Below are positions 12,701 to 23,231 of a stretch of 64,000 nt of DNA, piece after piece (position 1 is the stretch's first letter; every line of letters begins with the position of its first letter). The notes below the pieces were generated by a model. The model saw only the letters and a list, made by a program, of their open reading frames with translations, had not been told where the DNA came from and did no database searches. The DNA is taken from positions 30,030,710-30,094,709 of the forward strand of contig CM032120.1 in assembly GCA_018894105.1 (NCBI GenBank). Direction: 5' to 3'. A program made the translations under genes and the position numbers. This DNA comes from Jacaranda mimosifolia. Taxonomy: Eukaryota > Streptophyta > Magnoliopsida > Lamiales > Bignoniaceae.

Positions 12701-13400
12701 ACTCCTCTATAAAAACATCATATGCAAATTCAAGGTCCCTCACTAATATCTGACGATGGAACTAAATTCATAGGAGTAAAACTTTGAGAATGGTACAAAG
12801 ACTATCCATCATTAAGTTATTCATATCCATAGCCAATCCTAGAGCTAGCGGACAAACTAAAGTCACGAGCAGAACAATACTCCAACATTTGAAAACAAGA
12901 CTGGGAGCTTGGGTGGACGGACTTCTACCCGTACTATAGGCTTACCAAATACACCTAGGGCCTCAATAGGAGAATCACCATTTAACTTGGTGATTGACAT
13001 AGAAACACTCGCCCCAGCTAAAATTGGAAAAATAAGTTGGAGGGTGAAAAATTATGAATGCTCCCGTAATTCAGAATAACTAAGAGAAAACTGGACTTGC
13101 TCTCAAAAGTAAGAGAAGCCATGCGTGCATGGTCCGATATGCACAGAGTAAGGATAGCAAGGTCATATAACACCATATATAGTACATCGGAGGATTTCCC
13201 AATTCTACAATTTAGTAATGAGAAAAGAAGAATCATTTAACCTATAGAGAAGCTAAATACTAAATGAGAAGGCCCATACAAAGTAGCCAAAATCACAAAA
13301 CCAAGCGCTTACAAGCTGCAAAGCATGGAAAGGGAAATAGGTGCCCAAAACCTAGAAAGTCTCCAATCTTAGAAAATTTTACTCCCAAGTTAATAGAGTT
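9740..13400 (+). pseudogene. Tat-type RNase H and integrase, degenerate and interrupted
   Basis: After the RT remnant come RNase H traces, then a hAT insertion (10,348-11,679). After it, an additional RNase H-like segment reads NNKTEYEELIARKKLV (about 11,800-11,850), typical of the Tat lineage. Integrase traces follow: a segment reading SLISDDGTKF near 12,735-12,765, matching the second catalytic block, and SGQTKVTSRTILQHLKTRLG near 12,850-12,910. Many stops are present. Integrase normally inserts element DNA. Confidence 0.65.
10348..11679. mobile_element. hAT-type non-autonomous element with exact 8-bp TSD
   Basis: A 1,332-bp insertion in the Tat pol region. The ends are a 22-bp inverted repeat with one mismatch, beginning TAGGCCTRTCAATGGG. 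CCTACATA is duplicated exactly at 10,340-10,347 and 11,680-11,687, the length expected for hAT transposase. Subterminal GGGTA/TACCC motifs recur many times inside both ends, as is usual for hAT binding sites. No transposase is encoded and the interior is AT-rich. It is younger than its host retroelement. Confidence 0.9.
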
Positions 13401-14531
13401 AGATTAGCCAAAAAGTACTCCTCAACACTTATTTTTAGGAATTTCCTTCTTATAGTAGATTAGTTATTTTTTATACCTCAAAGGATGGCTCGATCTTTTC
13501 ATGATTTAATAAAATATTTGTGATACTCCCTCTAATTTCTGCAATCAAATACCATGAACTATGTACATCTTGCGAAACTTCAAAGACCTTCCAAGGTCAA
13601 TCAACTAATCTCCAAGTTAAAGATACCAAAAAATAAATGCCAACCAATTTAAGAGCTCACTCAAGATCGCAAGGGCCCCTAGGACGCAGCTACTCCACCT
13701 TAGATTTAAATAAAATCCTTGGAGCTTATTAAGCTTGCTTGAGATCTCAATGGATTCCTGGGTCATGATGACTCTAAAATGATCCGCATCAGTTCCCCGG
13801 GCAAAGCAGTTCACCTAAAACCCCAAGGGAACACCCAAAACTTAACTACACCTTGCAAAGCCCTACAGGGGCACTCGAGGCACACCAAAGCATACAACAT
13901 CTGAAAACATAACACAAATACTAAAAGTGTAGAAAGCAAAAAATAGTAAACCGTAAAAGGCTAGGCATACAAGAATTAAAAAGAGTTTAAATAGCACAAG
14001 AAAGCAAAGAAAAAACATAATATTATCCGACATCCTAAGCAATGTGCGGCCAAGTAGTAGCAAGAAAAAGCCAAAACTAAACCAGGTTGTCGATACTCAG
14101 GGAAAAAAAAGAAACTAATATCAAAAGCTGAACTAGCTAAGCTATAATAGACAGTTTATAAGGATATAGGGAAAAGGGGAAAGTGTAGCTCTACTCCACT
14201 CCTTGTGGCATGTTAGCAACCGAGTCCTCAACCATACGATCAGGGCCAACCTCAAAAGTATTAGCATCCACCTATCCAAAAAGTTCATGAAAATAGCTGA
14301 GTCCAACAGAAGCAGGTCCTTTGGGGGATATCTTCCAGACCCTCTGAGGATGCGCCAGAAGTCCTCACTAGTCTGCTCATATATCAGGCTAGCCTCCTAC
14401 TCAATTATTATATAGAAATCATTATATTCCTTAAATTCCTTTGCTACCCTCTCTAGTATAGAAGCCACAAAAGCTTTTCTTGCTAAAGACTCCAAGAACT
14501 TCTTCCCTGTCTTGACATCCCTACCATACTT
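13401..14531. mobile_element. Non-coding tail of the Tat-type element
   Basis: Downstream of pol there is no gene but sequence of slightly higher GC with AACCCCAAGGG-like phrases that also occur at 1-540. Tat and Ogre elements are known for long spacers between pol and the 3' LTR, which fits. The open frame at 14,203-14,415 has no recognised relative. Confidence 0.4.
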
Positions 14532-16490
14532 CTTAGGGGTGGTGTGGTTCAATTCAAAATGAAAATCTTGTAGAACGAAACTAACTAAACTAAAAATTCA
14601 ATACAATGTGATTCAGCATATAAAGTCGAACTATAACACTTAAGAAGGAAAAAACCTACCATTTTAAAGCAGCTATCATAATTTGGTTAACCAAATTAAT
14701 TGGTTAATCTTTTTTGTAAATAATTAAAATTCAACCAATAAAAGTAACTTTGATTCGGTTCAATTACATTCAATTTTGCCAAACCAAATCATTTAAAAAA
14801 GCTCCATCTTAGTGGATGGATCTTCATCAATATGATAATTCCTCATCGTATAATCTATATTACGACAAGAAATATAGCTTAAAAAATTAATAATATAAGT
14901 ATATAACATCGCCATCTCTCATCACATTCATCGAATCACAATTAACAATATAACTTCAAAATTAAGAGTATATCAAGCAAATCAAGATGAAAACACAAAT
15001 CAAGCTAAGCCTTAAATTAGAGTACATCTAATTAAAATAATATTTATTCATGTCCCATTAACAGTTAACATAAAATACAAGGTGTTAAGTTGCATTTTTG
15101 TCTTTTTATTCGTTTAATTTCCCCTTGTGATCAATAATAAAAATGCTTAATTGTTGGGTTTTAACTTTCATCTTATATTTTGTGAAGAAAATTGAAGATT
15201 CAAGCTTATGCAATTGAAAATCGAGCATTTGACATGTTTGGAGTAAAGATCGCATTCCTGAGGAGACGAAAAATGAAGGAAGGAAACTGGTAGGACTCTT
15301 ATTAGTTTTCCAGTTGCATTAGAAGTAGTAGACTATTTATAGGGAACTAGGTTTCTTTCATAGGAGAGTTTTTTATTCTTTTGTTTAGCATATTTTTAGT
15401 TTCCTGCACTTTTTCTCTCAGACATGAGTTGCTAAACTCTTCTTCTAGCCTAAGGAATTATCAAAGTTTTAGTTCTTCAGTATTTGTGAGATCTAATTGA
15501 TTTAATTTGTTTTCCTTATTCCTTGAGTATTTATTTATCTTCTGCTTTCATTATGATTATTCAGGTTCATTGAATTTAGGGCCCAAATTTGATAGTTTAG
15601 AATAATTGTCCTGTCAATTAGAACATTAAATCCATAATTGTTTAATTGTTCTAATATTTGTAGCAAATAACATAGTTATGTGTGGTGACCACATGCATGA
15701 TTTATGTTATGTGGATAAATAATCTAGTCTAAATGAACCCCGCTTGTGTGTGTTTGTTGGCTAGGGTTGGGTCTCTCTAGTTTTTAATGCTGGTGATAAA
15801 TTAAATCCTAGGAGCATTTCTTTAGGGTTGTTTATTAGCAAGGGAAATAACTAACGAGCTTTTCTTAGTTATCGAAATAGTAAGGAGAGATTGGTTATTA
15901 GGGCGTCCGAATAACTACAACCAGTCTATTCAAGAAAAGAAGAATTAATCTTTGCATCAATGATCAAATCTGTGAACCAAACTGAGATTTTACCTTAGGT
16001 TATATTCCATTCTTATTGATTTCTTATTTTATTTGTGATTTATTTTACTTTTAAGATTCTAGTTTTCATTTTTATAAAAATCCCCATTATATTTTATTTT
16101 ATTCAGTAAATTTGAAATAAACAAAACTTACCAGTCCCTATGGAATACGACCCTTCTCCCACTGATTACAAATCATATTTGTAGAGTAGGAATTTATTTT
16201 TGTTGGATTCGACACCCATCACAAGGTTCATCCAAAAAAATATAAGTCCCTTAGAACAAAAGTAGGACAACTGATTACAATTTTTAAATTTTATTTTTTA
16301 AAATTTTTAAATTAATCAATTTGATTTGATTAACTTAGATTCATTGAATTGCACATAGTAAGTAACTATGAAACTAGCTTTCACTAAAAGAACATTATTT
16401 TTAAGGAACTAGTTCGAACAATTCAATTTTTATTGTTCGATTGGGTTTGGTTTGGTTTGGCGGTTCAATTTGATTTTTTGGTTTTTTTCC
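14532..16490. mobile_element. Probable hAT-like element, split by a solo LTR
   Basis: CCATACTT occurs exactly at 14,524-14,531 and again at 16,491-16,498, consistent with an 8-bp TSD. The left end carries AGGGGTGGTGTGGTTC and the right end is rich in GGTTTGGTTTGG, a style shared with the hAT elements nearby, but the termini are not good inverted repeats. Removing the nested solo LTR leaves about 0.8 kb. The TSD is the main support. Confidence 0.45.
15083..16221 (+). mobile_element. Solo LTR with exact 5-bp TSD
   Basis: A 1,139-bp sequence begins TGTTAAGTTGC and ends GACACCCATCA, so it has canonical TG...CA termini. It is flanked on both sides by CAAGG (15,078-15,082 and 16,222-16,226), the 5-bp duplication made by LTR-retrotransposon integrase. 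The right part (TCCCTATGGAATACGACCC, then a TTTTTGTTGGATTCGACACC block) resembles the 3' region of plant Ty3/gypsy LTRs. No internal domain is attached, so it is the product of LTR-LTR recombination. It lies inside the hAT-like element. Confidence 0.88.
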
Positions 16491-17412
16491 CCATACTTAG
16501 TACTACTTTTCGCTCAACTGGTTATGATCCTCATCATACTAGTCTTCACCTTACCTTAATCTCACTCCTTGGTAAGGCCAGCAACTCCTCTTTTAAGTCT
16601 GTCAATCTTAGTGGCATCTTCTTTGCTTGGTGGTACATCTAGTTGTCAAGTTGAGGGCCTACTAGAGAAATATAAAGGAAAAATACATTAGGTAGTCTAG
16701 AAAAAGTCGAAGAGACGTAAAAGACAATTAAGAAGAAGAAGAAGAAATCAACTTTACACCTAAGCAAAGTCTCATGCAACGAGCTCCATTAGTTGAGGGA
16801 GGAATAAATCTCCAACCCGCCTTGATCTTACTCATTGGCTTCACACTACGAACTCTCCAGGCTATAAGAAGTCTTATAATATCCCAATGAGAGTTGATGC
16901 CCGAACTCCTACTCAATCCATAGGAAAATAGCTCGTTACCCTTACCGAGACCATGAGCACTAGGGGAATGAGAACTAGAATCTCAAGTTCCCTTCCTATT
17001 GACCCTGGGATCTCCAACTCTCAACAACTCTTTTTGCCCCATTGAGATACTAAAATGGGGGACAGTCTCTCTGTGACGTCTTTGATGGGGACTTAAATTC
17101 CAAGCTAAGAAAGGGGAATTTCTACCCCCGACTTGACTAAGTCCCCAAAGAGGCCCATCATACATGCCACTCCTATCCTTGTGGGTTCGAATCGGTGCCA
17201 AGTCAATCTTCTTTCCTATCATATGCAACAAAACCATGTTAGCTCAATAGAGAGATTAATATACATGTATAGGGAAAGAAAAGAAAAACATACAGATACA
17301 AAAAGTAGTGAACATATAAGCGAGTACCAACAAGAAATAACTAGCTATGAAACATCTTAAAGAGACCAAATAGCCCAACAAACTTAAAACTCTCACAAAG
17401 ATCATGGTGAAC
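16491..17412. mobile_element. Tat-type non-coding spacer, continued
   Basis: No recognisable gene. Open frames on both strands here (for example 16,983-17,237 minus) have no family resemblance. A short (GAA)n run is at 16,733-16,745. Confidence 0.35.
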
Positions 17413-17417
17413 CTTTG

Positions 17418-17918
17418 TGATACGGGAGATAGAGAGAATTTTGATTAGAGTTATCTTTTGGAAGATATTCTACATGGAGGAAATATTTCATTCTTATCAT
17501 TTAGATAATAAATTTATCTTTTATATTATTTTCTCTCTAGATAAATATTAGATTTTAATTTTTTATTATCTTTTAGACGTTAGATATTATTTTACATTAT
17601 CTTTTAGAGAGTTAGGTCATATTTTAATTATCTTTTAGGGAGTTAAGAGTTTTAGAAATAGTCATGAATTTGTCATATTCCTATTAGTTATAGAATTAGA
17701 ATTCTTTGAGAGGCCTATAAATAGGTTCACATATATAGCTTGTAAAACATAACTTGAGCTACAAAATTCTTTGATTTTCTCTCTATGAGGGAGATAGTTA
17801 CATTGTTTTAAGGCTTGTCATATGCAGGCTTTTTTTTTATTCAAGTTATTCGTCTAATAGCTTTCTTTTTCTTTTTCTTTTTCTTTTTCTTTCCTCCTAG
17901 GTTTTACCTACAATATTA
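17418..17918 (+). mobile_element. Possible solo LTR with TATA box
   Basis: A 501-bp AT-rich segment begins TGATACGGGAG and is flanked by CTTTG on both sides (17,413-17,417 and 17,919-17,923). It contains a good TATA box in CCTATAAATAGG (TATAAATA at 17,716-17,723), as in an LTR promoter, and several ATCTTTTAG direct repeats. The right terminus reads ATTA rather than CA, so either the end has mutated or the border is wrong. Confidence 0.5.
17862..17893. repeat. (TTTTTC)n microsatellite
   Basis: About five near-perfect six-base units in a pyrimidine run inside the probable LTR, near its 3' end. Confidence 0.85.
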
Positions 17919-17923
17919 CTTTG

Positions 17924-18393
17924 CCAATGCACTAAAGAAGATAAACTACTTCACACAATGGACTCCCTAACCCTCATCTCTGACAAAGAAAAAATAGTCC
18001 TTCCAAGACTCTCAGGAGTACGCCATACTACCCATATACCTATAGCATGACCTAGAAAAAAATGAAAACATAGTTCTTTGGGAATCTTCCCAACTATGAC
18101 TATAGTATGGAAACTATCTGTCGAATTAGGGAGATCCAACTCCTTAAGTCAATGTTGAAACCCCATAGAATACATGAACAAGTTTAGAGCAAACTAACTA
18201 AGGCACAACCCATAGCTCTAAGCCACATTCACCAATAAAAGGTTAGAGGAACACAAAAGCCATTACTGAAATAACCAAGACAGTAAAGTACCTAAGAAAG
18301 GGTAGCACAATACGATCCTTTTCAAAGGTAACACAAACCCATACTCACTGGAAAGATCAGTCCTATGACCTAAAATGACTAACTCTGCCACAG
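17924..18393. mobile_element. Tat-type non-coding spacer
   Basis: No gene recognised. This is the left flank of the chromodomain retroelement; the right flank resumes at 23,194. Confidence 0.35.
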
Positions 18394-18946
18394 TGTCAAG
18401 GGTTGCCCCTACTATCGACCCTCTTGACTATCTACAGGGCATCCAGGCAGCCTCGGCTGGCCCTCACCAGCCTGCATCAAAAGACTTGCACTTCAAGAAG
18501 TTCATTTGCTATGTCCTTATGTGTAGGACCTTTATTTTTTGTCTATCTCTTGTAAATATATAGCTAGGATACTACCATTTTGTCATAATTTTCAGCTTTT
18601 CAATATCTAATAATGTCATAAGGTTTTTCTATTTTAACCTACTATAGGGGGAATGAATAGTTGAAGCTGAGTTGTAATGAGCCTTATTATAGTTCCTTCC
18701 CAACGTCTAACGTTGCTCCAACATTTGTCGATATTGTATTGTTGTCGTTATTAATGAAAACAAGTTTCCTTCTTATTGGATTGTGCCTCTAAAGTGTTCC
18801 GGCGTGTGTGTGAATGCCTTTGGGTGTAATTGCCACACAACAATCATCGAGTATTCTTTGAGATTTTGGCAAACGTAGCTAACATGTGGCAAGCTACTAG
18901 CCGCATAATGCGTTATTTTACTATTACCTAAGAACGCCCTATGACT
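18394..18946 (+). repeat. 5' LTR of the chromovirus
   Basis: Begins TGTCAAGGGT and aligns along its whole length with 22,651-23,193. The 3' terminus reads CT where the other LTR has CA, apparently a mutation. It is followed after two bases by the primer-binding site. Confidence 0.9.
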
Positions 18947-18948
18947 GA

Positions 18949-18961
18949 TGGTATCAGAGCC
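18949..18961 (+). promoter_or_regulatory. Primer-binding site for initiator tRNA-Met
   Basis: TGGTATCAGAGCC is complementary to the 3' end of plant initiator tRNA-Met over 13 bases. It marks the place where minus-strand DNA synthesis starts and fixes the 5' LTR border two bases upstream. Confidence 0.93.
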
Positions 18962-19016
18962 TCAGCTCTTGATCTACTAGGCCAAGGCGATGGTACTAGA
19001 ACCACAGCTTCCACAA

Positions 19017-20130
19017 ACATGGCAGGATAGGACAATAAAGCCTCGAGACTGGCAAGTACTACCAAACAACGGTTAGAAGCACTAGAGAACGAGAACTCTA
19101 GGTTGCGGTTTGTTGTTGAGACCTTGGAGAAGAAGGTCGAGGGATTGGATGTGGAAATCACAGATCTCCACCCATAGTTGGGCGAGAGCAAGGATGTTTG
19201 TCAAGCCTTGACGGAGGCATTGAGGGCAAACAACATGGCTAATAGGAGACGTGATATGGAGGCAATGTTGATTCAAATTAGCTTGCTTCAAAGAGTAGTA
19301 AGTAGTGTGCCATTGCTCTAGACCTAGTTGCTAAGTTTCGGATCTTAGAGCCTAGAGATTATGGCAATGGGAGAGATGCGAAGGAGGTTGAGAACTTTCT
19401 TTTTGATATGAAATAGTATTTTTTGGTCGCTAATATCGAGGACGATGCGAGAAAAGTGACAACTATGTACTTGATAGGTCATGCAAAACTATGGTAGTGG
19501 ACCAAATATGCAGACATCCAGGCACATCGAGTGCGTATGGATACATGGGATCAACTCCATGAAGCAATCAGGTAACAGTTCTTCCCGAAGAATGTCGAGT
19601 ATAATACCAAGCGGGCTTTACGAGAACTGAAGCATACAATTGGTCCCGAGCCCCAAAAGGAGAAACAGACAGCTTCAAACACAAATCAACCAAAAAGGGG
19701 TGGGGCAAAATCATTCAGGCCGAGCTAGAGCAAAGCTACATGAGAGAGGCAATCCCACACCCAAGGGAGCTCACAGATGAGTTCTAATAAGGCGAAGCAT
19801 GAAAATAGATAGGAAGCACCACAGAAGAATAGCGACGGATGTTTTCTTTGTGATTGTCTACACCAAACCAAAGATGATCCGAAGAAGCATGTATTGAACG
19901 CTTTAGCATGCCTTACAGAAGTGGGGAATGCGCCTAAGCAAGTTGAGACTCGGACTTCTACTGCTAGTGAGCAGGAGCCAGAGGAGGACGAGGACATCAT
20001 CGAGGCCATTTTATAGTAGTGCAATACAATTTCACAGGTGGCAGTTAAGAGAATAGTGCCACCAAAGGCAAGCAAAGTTGCACTAGCCTTAATAGAGATC
20101 CAACAACAGGAAGAATCATAGTCCTAAAAC
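19017..20130 (+). pseudogene. Chromovirus gag, degenerate
   Basis: A coiled-coil-like start (LEALENENSRLRFVVETLEK, near 19,075-19,135) is followed by a capsid region that includes EPRDYGNGRDAKEVENFLFD (19,350-19,410) and ends near RALRELKHT (19,610-19,640). A zinc-knuckle segment reads CFLCDCLHQTKDDPKK (about 19,840-19,885); the last cysteine of C-x2-C-x4-H-x4-C is replaced by aspartate. At least six in-frame TAG or TAA codons interrupt it. Gag normally forms the particle shell. Confidence 0.8.
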
Positions 20131-20139
20131 TATAGAAAG

Positions 20140-20540
20140 AGAAGGCTGATATTCGTTGATGTAAAGATCAATGGCAAACCAGTTTGTGCCATGGTCTGCA
20201 CCAGTGCTACCCATAACTACCTAGCAAGTGCCGAAGTGAAGAGACTCGGGCTTGCACTGGATAAAAGACTTGGACGAGTGAAAGTTATCAATTCAGTTGC
20301 TTAGCGAATTGCAGGAGTAGCCAAATCTGTGCTCATCAAGGTAGGACCATTCAAAGGGAAGACCAATATTTCAATAGTTGTGATGGAAGATTTCAAGATT
20401 ATTCTTGGGCTTGAATTTCTGCAGGACACAAGGACAGTGGTCATGCCACACATGGTTTCATTAATAATGATAGGAAGCAAATCGTGCATTATTCTCATAT
20501 TGATCTGGAAGTTGGAAGATAAAAATCTCTCAGTCATTTA
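20140..20540 (+). pseudogene. Chromovirus protease, active site lost
   Basis: The active-site segment reads VCTSATHNYLAS (near 20,190-20,225) where the family has D-T/S-G-A-T-H-N; the catalytic aspartate is cysteine and the glycine is serine. The rest of the fold follows: VLIKVGPF..., then the hydrophobic segment DFKIILGLEFL (20,390-20,425). One TAG sits at a position that is usually glutamine (20,300). Confidence 0.8.
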
Positions 20541-20689
20541 GTTTGATAAGGGTTGCAAACAAAACGAGCCGTCATTCTTGTGCACCCAGGAGATATGGGG
20601 GCCAATCCCTGGTGTGGTTAAGGAACTCTTACAGGAATTTGAGAATGTTATGCCAAATGAACTGCCTTAGAAGCTACTACCGAAGAGAG

Positions 20690-21990
20690 CAGTGGATCAC
20701 GAGATTGAGTTGGTGCTGGGTACCAAACCTCCTGCCAGGGAACCATATTGAATGTCGCAACCTGAGCTTGAGGAGCTTAGGAAGCAGCTAAGCGAGATGC
20801 TGGATTGTGGGATCATCAAGCTCCCTAAGTCACCATATAGAGCCCCTGTATTATTCCAAAAGAAGTTTGATGGGTCCTTACGAATGTGCTGCAACTATCA
20901 GGCATTGAATTAAATCACTATAAAGAATAAGTATCCCATACTGCTTGTGGCCGACTGCTTTGATCGACTTAGCTGGGCGAAGTACTTTACAAAGATTAAT
21001 CCAAGATCGAGTTACTGGCAAGTTTGGATCAAAGAGGGAGATGAGGCAAAGACTACGATGATCATGGGATATGGGGCATTTGAGTTTATTGCCATGCCTT
21101 TTGGCATAACTAACGCCCCGACGACCTTCAGCACATTAATGAACCAAGCACTCCATGATTTTTGGATAAGTTTGTGGTGGTGTACTTGGATGATATTGTG
21201 GTGTATGGTGGGACTTTAGCTGAACATGTGGAGCATCTGTGAAAGGTTCTCACTCGACTCTATGAGCACAACTGTATGCCAAGCTGTCGAAGTGTTCATT
21301 CGCTCAGGAGAAAATTCATTTCTTAGGTCACATCATAAAGCGAGGAAAAATTCGTATGGACCTAAAGAAAGTGCAGGCTATTTAGGAATGGCAACTTCCT
21401 GGGAATGTTCATGAGATGTGATCATTTCTCGAACTGGCAAACTACTATCCCCGATTTATGAATGGATACTCTGAAATAGCACAACCCCTCACTGACCTCA
21501 CTAAAAAGACTGAGTCTTGGAATTGGACACCACAATGCCAAGCAGCATTTGAAGGATTGAAGAGAGCATGGTGTCGGATCTTGTGTTGGCCCTCCCGAAC
21601 TTAACAAAGATGTTTGAAGTTGAGACTAATGCTTCGGACTTTGCTCTTGGAACAGTTTTGATTCAGGACGGGTATCCTATTATTTTTGAGACCCATAAGT
21701 TGAAGGAAGCAGAGAGGTGCTACTCGACACACAAGAAAGAGTTGCTAGCCATAGTTCACTACCTCAGACTATAGCGACACTATTTGTTAGGCTCTCCTTT
21801 TGTGGTCAGGACAAACAACACTATAGTTAGTCATTTTATGAGCCAATCCAAATTGACTAGCAAGTAGGCATAGTGACAAGAGTTGTTGGTAGAATTTAAC
21901 TTTTCCTTGGAGTATCGTGACAGTGCAAGCAATCATGTGGCAGACGCCCTGAGCTAAAGGGCGGATCATATGAAGCTGGTGGCCGCTTTG
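20690..21990 (+). pseudogene. Chromovirus reverse transcriptase and RNase H, degenerate
   Basis: RT blocks read in order: LDCGIIKLPKSPYRAPVLF (about 20,800-20,857), SLRMCCNYQALN, FTKINPRSSYWQVWI (20,985-21,035) and FIAMPFGITNAPTTFSTLM (21,087-21,140). The catalytic box YLDD is intact at 21,183-21,194, but a one-base frame change precedes it. The RNase H region is seen at 21,610-21,960 with VETNASDFALGTVL, where the first aspartate of the usual T-D-A-S is asparagine, and YSTHKKELLAIVHYLR. Stops at 20,911, 21,774, 21,865-21,880 and 21,952 break it. Confidence 0.88.
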
Positions 21991-22128
21991 TCCTCAAGCA
22001 AAGCTACTACTTCTATGAAAGACCAAATACGGGAGCTCTTATCAAAAGATCTTATAGTACAGTATTTGGTCGACCTTGTCGGGAAGGGCAAAACTTGGTA
22101 GTTTTGTATGGATGGAGACTTTTGATGA

Positions 22129-22640
22129 CCAAAGGTGTGGATGAAAAAGCATGCAGATCAGAATTGCCGCTTCAATGAATTCCAAGTAGGTGATATGGTA
22201 ATGGTGAAGGTCCTTAACCCGAGACAGTCGAAAGCATTAAGGGGGAGAAACCCTCGCCTAATGCAAAAGTACATTGGACCGTTGCCTATCATTAAACATA
22301 TTAGAAAGGTAGTAGCATTGCCTGACTAGTGGAAAATCCACGATGTCCTCTATGTGAGCCAGCTCAAGCCCTATCATGCAGACCAGAAGGACGTATCCCG
22401 TAATAGACCCATCCGCCCATAGTTGATATTGATGAAGAAAGAGAAGAGGGTGGCAGAAGCTATTCTAAATCACTAAGTAACCGGCACAGGAATGGCAACC
22501 CAAATAGAGTACATGGTGAAATGGAAAGGATGTAGCAGCGAGGAGAACACTTGGGAATGGGTGACGGACCTTAAGGCGTTTAAACCTATGCTAGAGGCGT
22601 ATCAAACTTTAGTAGCGCTGAAGACATCGCCATATCAGGT
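22129..22640 (+). pseudogene. Chromovirus integrase C-terminus with chromodomain
   Basis: Integrase resumes only at its C-terminal domain: FNEFQVGDMVMVKVLNPRQ (22,152-22,210), KYIGPLPIIKHI and the IHDVLYVSQLKPYH-type block (22,340-22,378). The zinc-binding N-terminus and the DDE core, which should lie between about 22,000 and 22,129, are absent. A chromodomain follows: IEYMVKWKGCSSEENTWEWV (22,504-22,563), with the Y, W and W that form the methyl-lysine cage in this family. Such chromodomains steer insertion to H3K9-methylated heterochromatin. Confidence 0.85.
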
Positions 22641-22650
22641 GGGGGGAAAA
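22637..22650 (+). promoter_or_regulatory. Polypurine tract
   Basis: AGGTGGGGGGAAAA lies directly against the start of the 3' LTR, the site used to prime plus-strand DNA synthesis. One T interrupts the purines. Confidence 0.85.
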
Positions 22651-23193
22651 TGTCAAGGGTCGCCTCACTATCGGCCCCCTTGACCATCTACAAGGCATCC
22701 GAGCCATCCCGACAGCCCCTCACCAGCTTGCATCAACGGACTTGCACTTCAAGGAGTTCATCTATTTTGTACTTAGGTGTAGGCCCTTTCTATTTTGTCT
22801 ATCTCTGGTAAATATGTAGCTAGGATGCTACCGTTTTGTTGTAATTTTCAGCTTTTCAATATCCAGTGTTGTCATAAGGTTTTTCTATTTTAGCCTATTA
22901 TAGGGGGAATTAGTAGTTGAAGCTAAGTTGCACTGAACCTTGTTGGAGTCCCCCCCAACATCTAGCATTCCTCCAACGACTGTCGATATTGTACTGTTGC
23001 CGTTATTAATGAAAGCAAGATTCTTTTTTATTGGATTCTGCCTCTAAAGCATTCCAGTATGTGCTTGAGTGCCAATTGCCATGCAATAATCACCGAGCAT
23101 TCTTTGAGCTTTTGGCGGACGTAGCTAACGAGTGGCAAGCTACTAGCCGCACAGTGCACTATTTTACTGTTACCCAAAAAGCGCCCTGTGACA
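22651..23193 (+). repeat. 3' LTR of the chromovirus
   Basis: Starts TGTCAAGGGT and ends GTGACA, with the canonical TG...CA ends. It matches the 5' LTR throughout, with scattered substitutions and small length differences. Confidence 0.9.
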
Positions 23194-23231
23194 CATTGTA
23201 AGTTAACTAGATAAACTACAAACACTCGATT

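Larger units (their letters stand above)
18394..23193 (+). mobile_element. Chromodomain Ty3/gypsy retrotransposon, defective
   Basis: A 4.8-kb element with paired LTRs (553 and 543 bp), an initiator-Met primer-binding site, a polypurine tract and gag, protease, reverse transcriptase, RNase H and a shortened integrase ending in a chromodomain. That order and the terminal chromodomain define a plant chromovirus. It lacks the integrase core, so it is about 1 kb shorter than the usual family length. The LTRs differ by many substitutions and small indels, so the insertion is old. Flanking 5-mers CACAG and CATTG match at only 3 of 5 positions. Confidence 0.92.
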
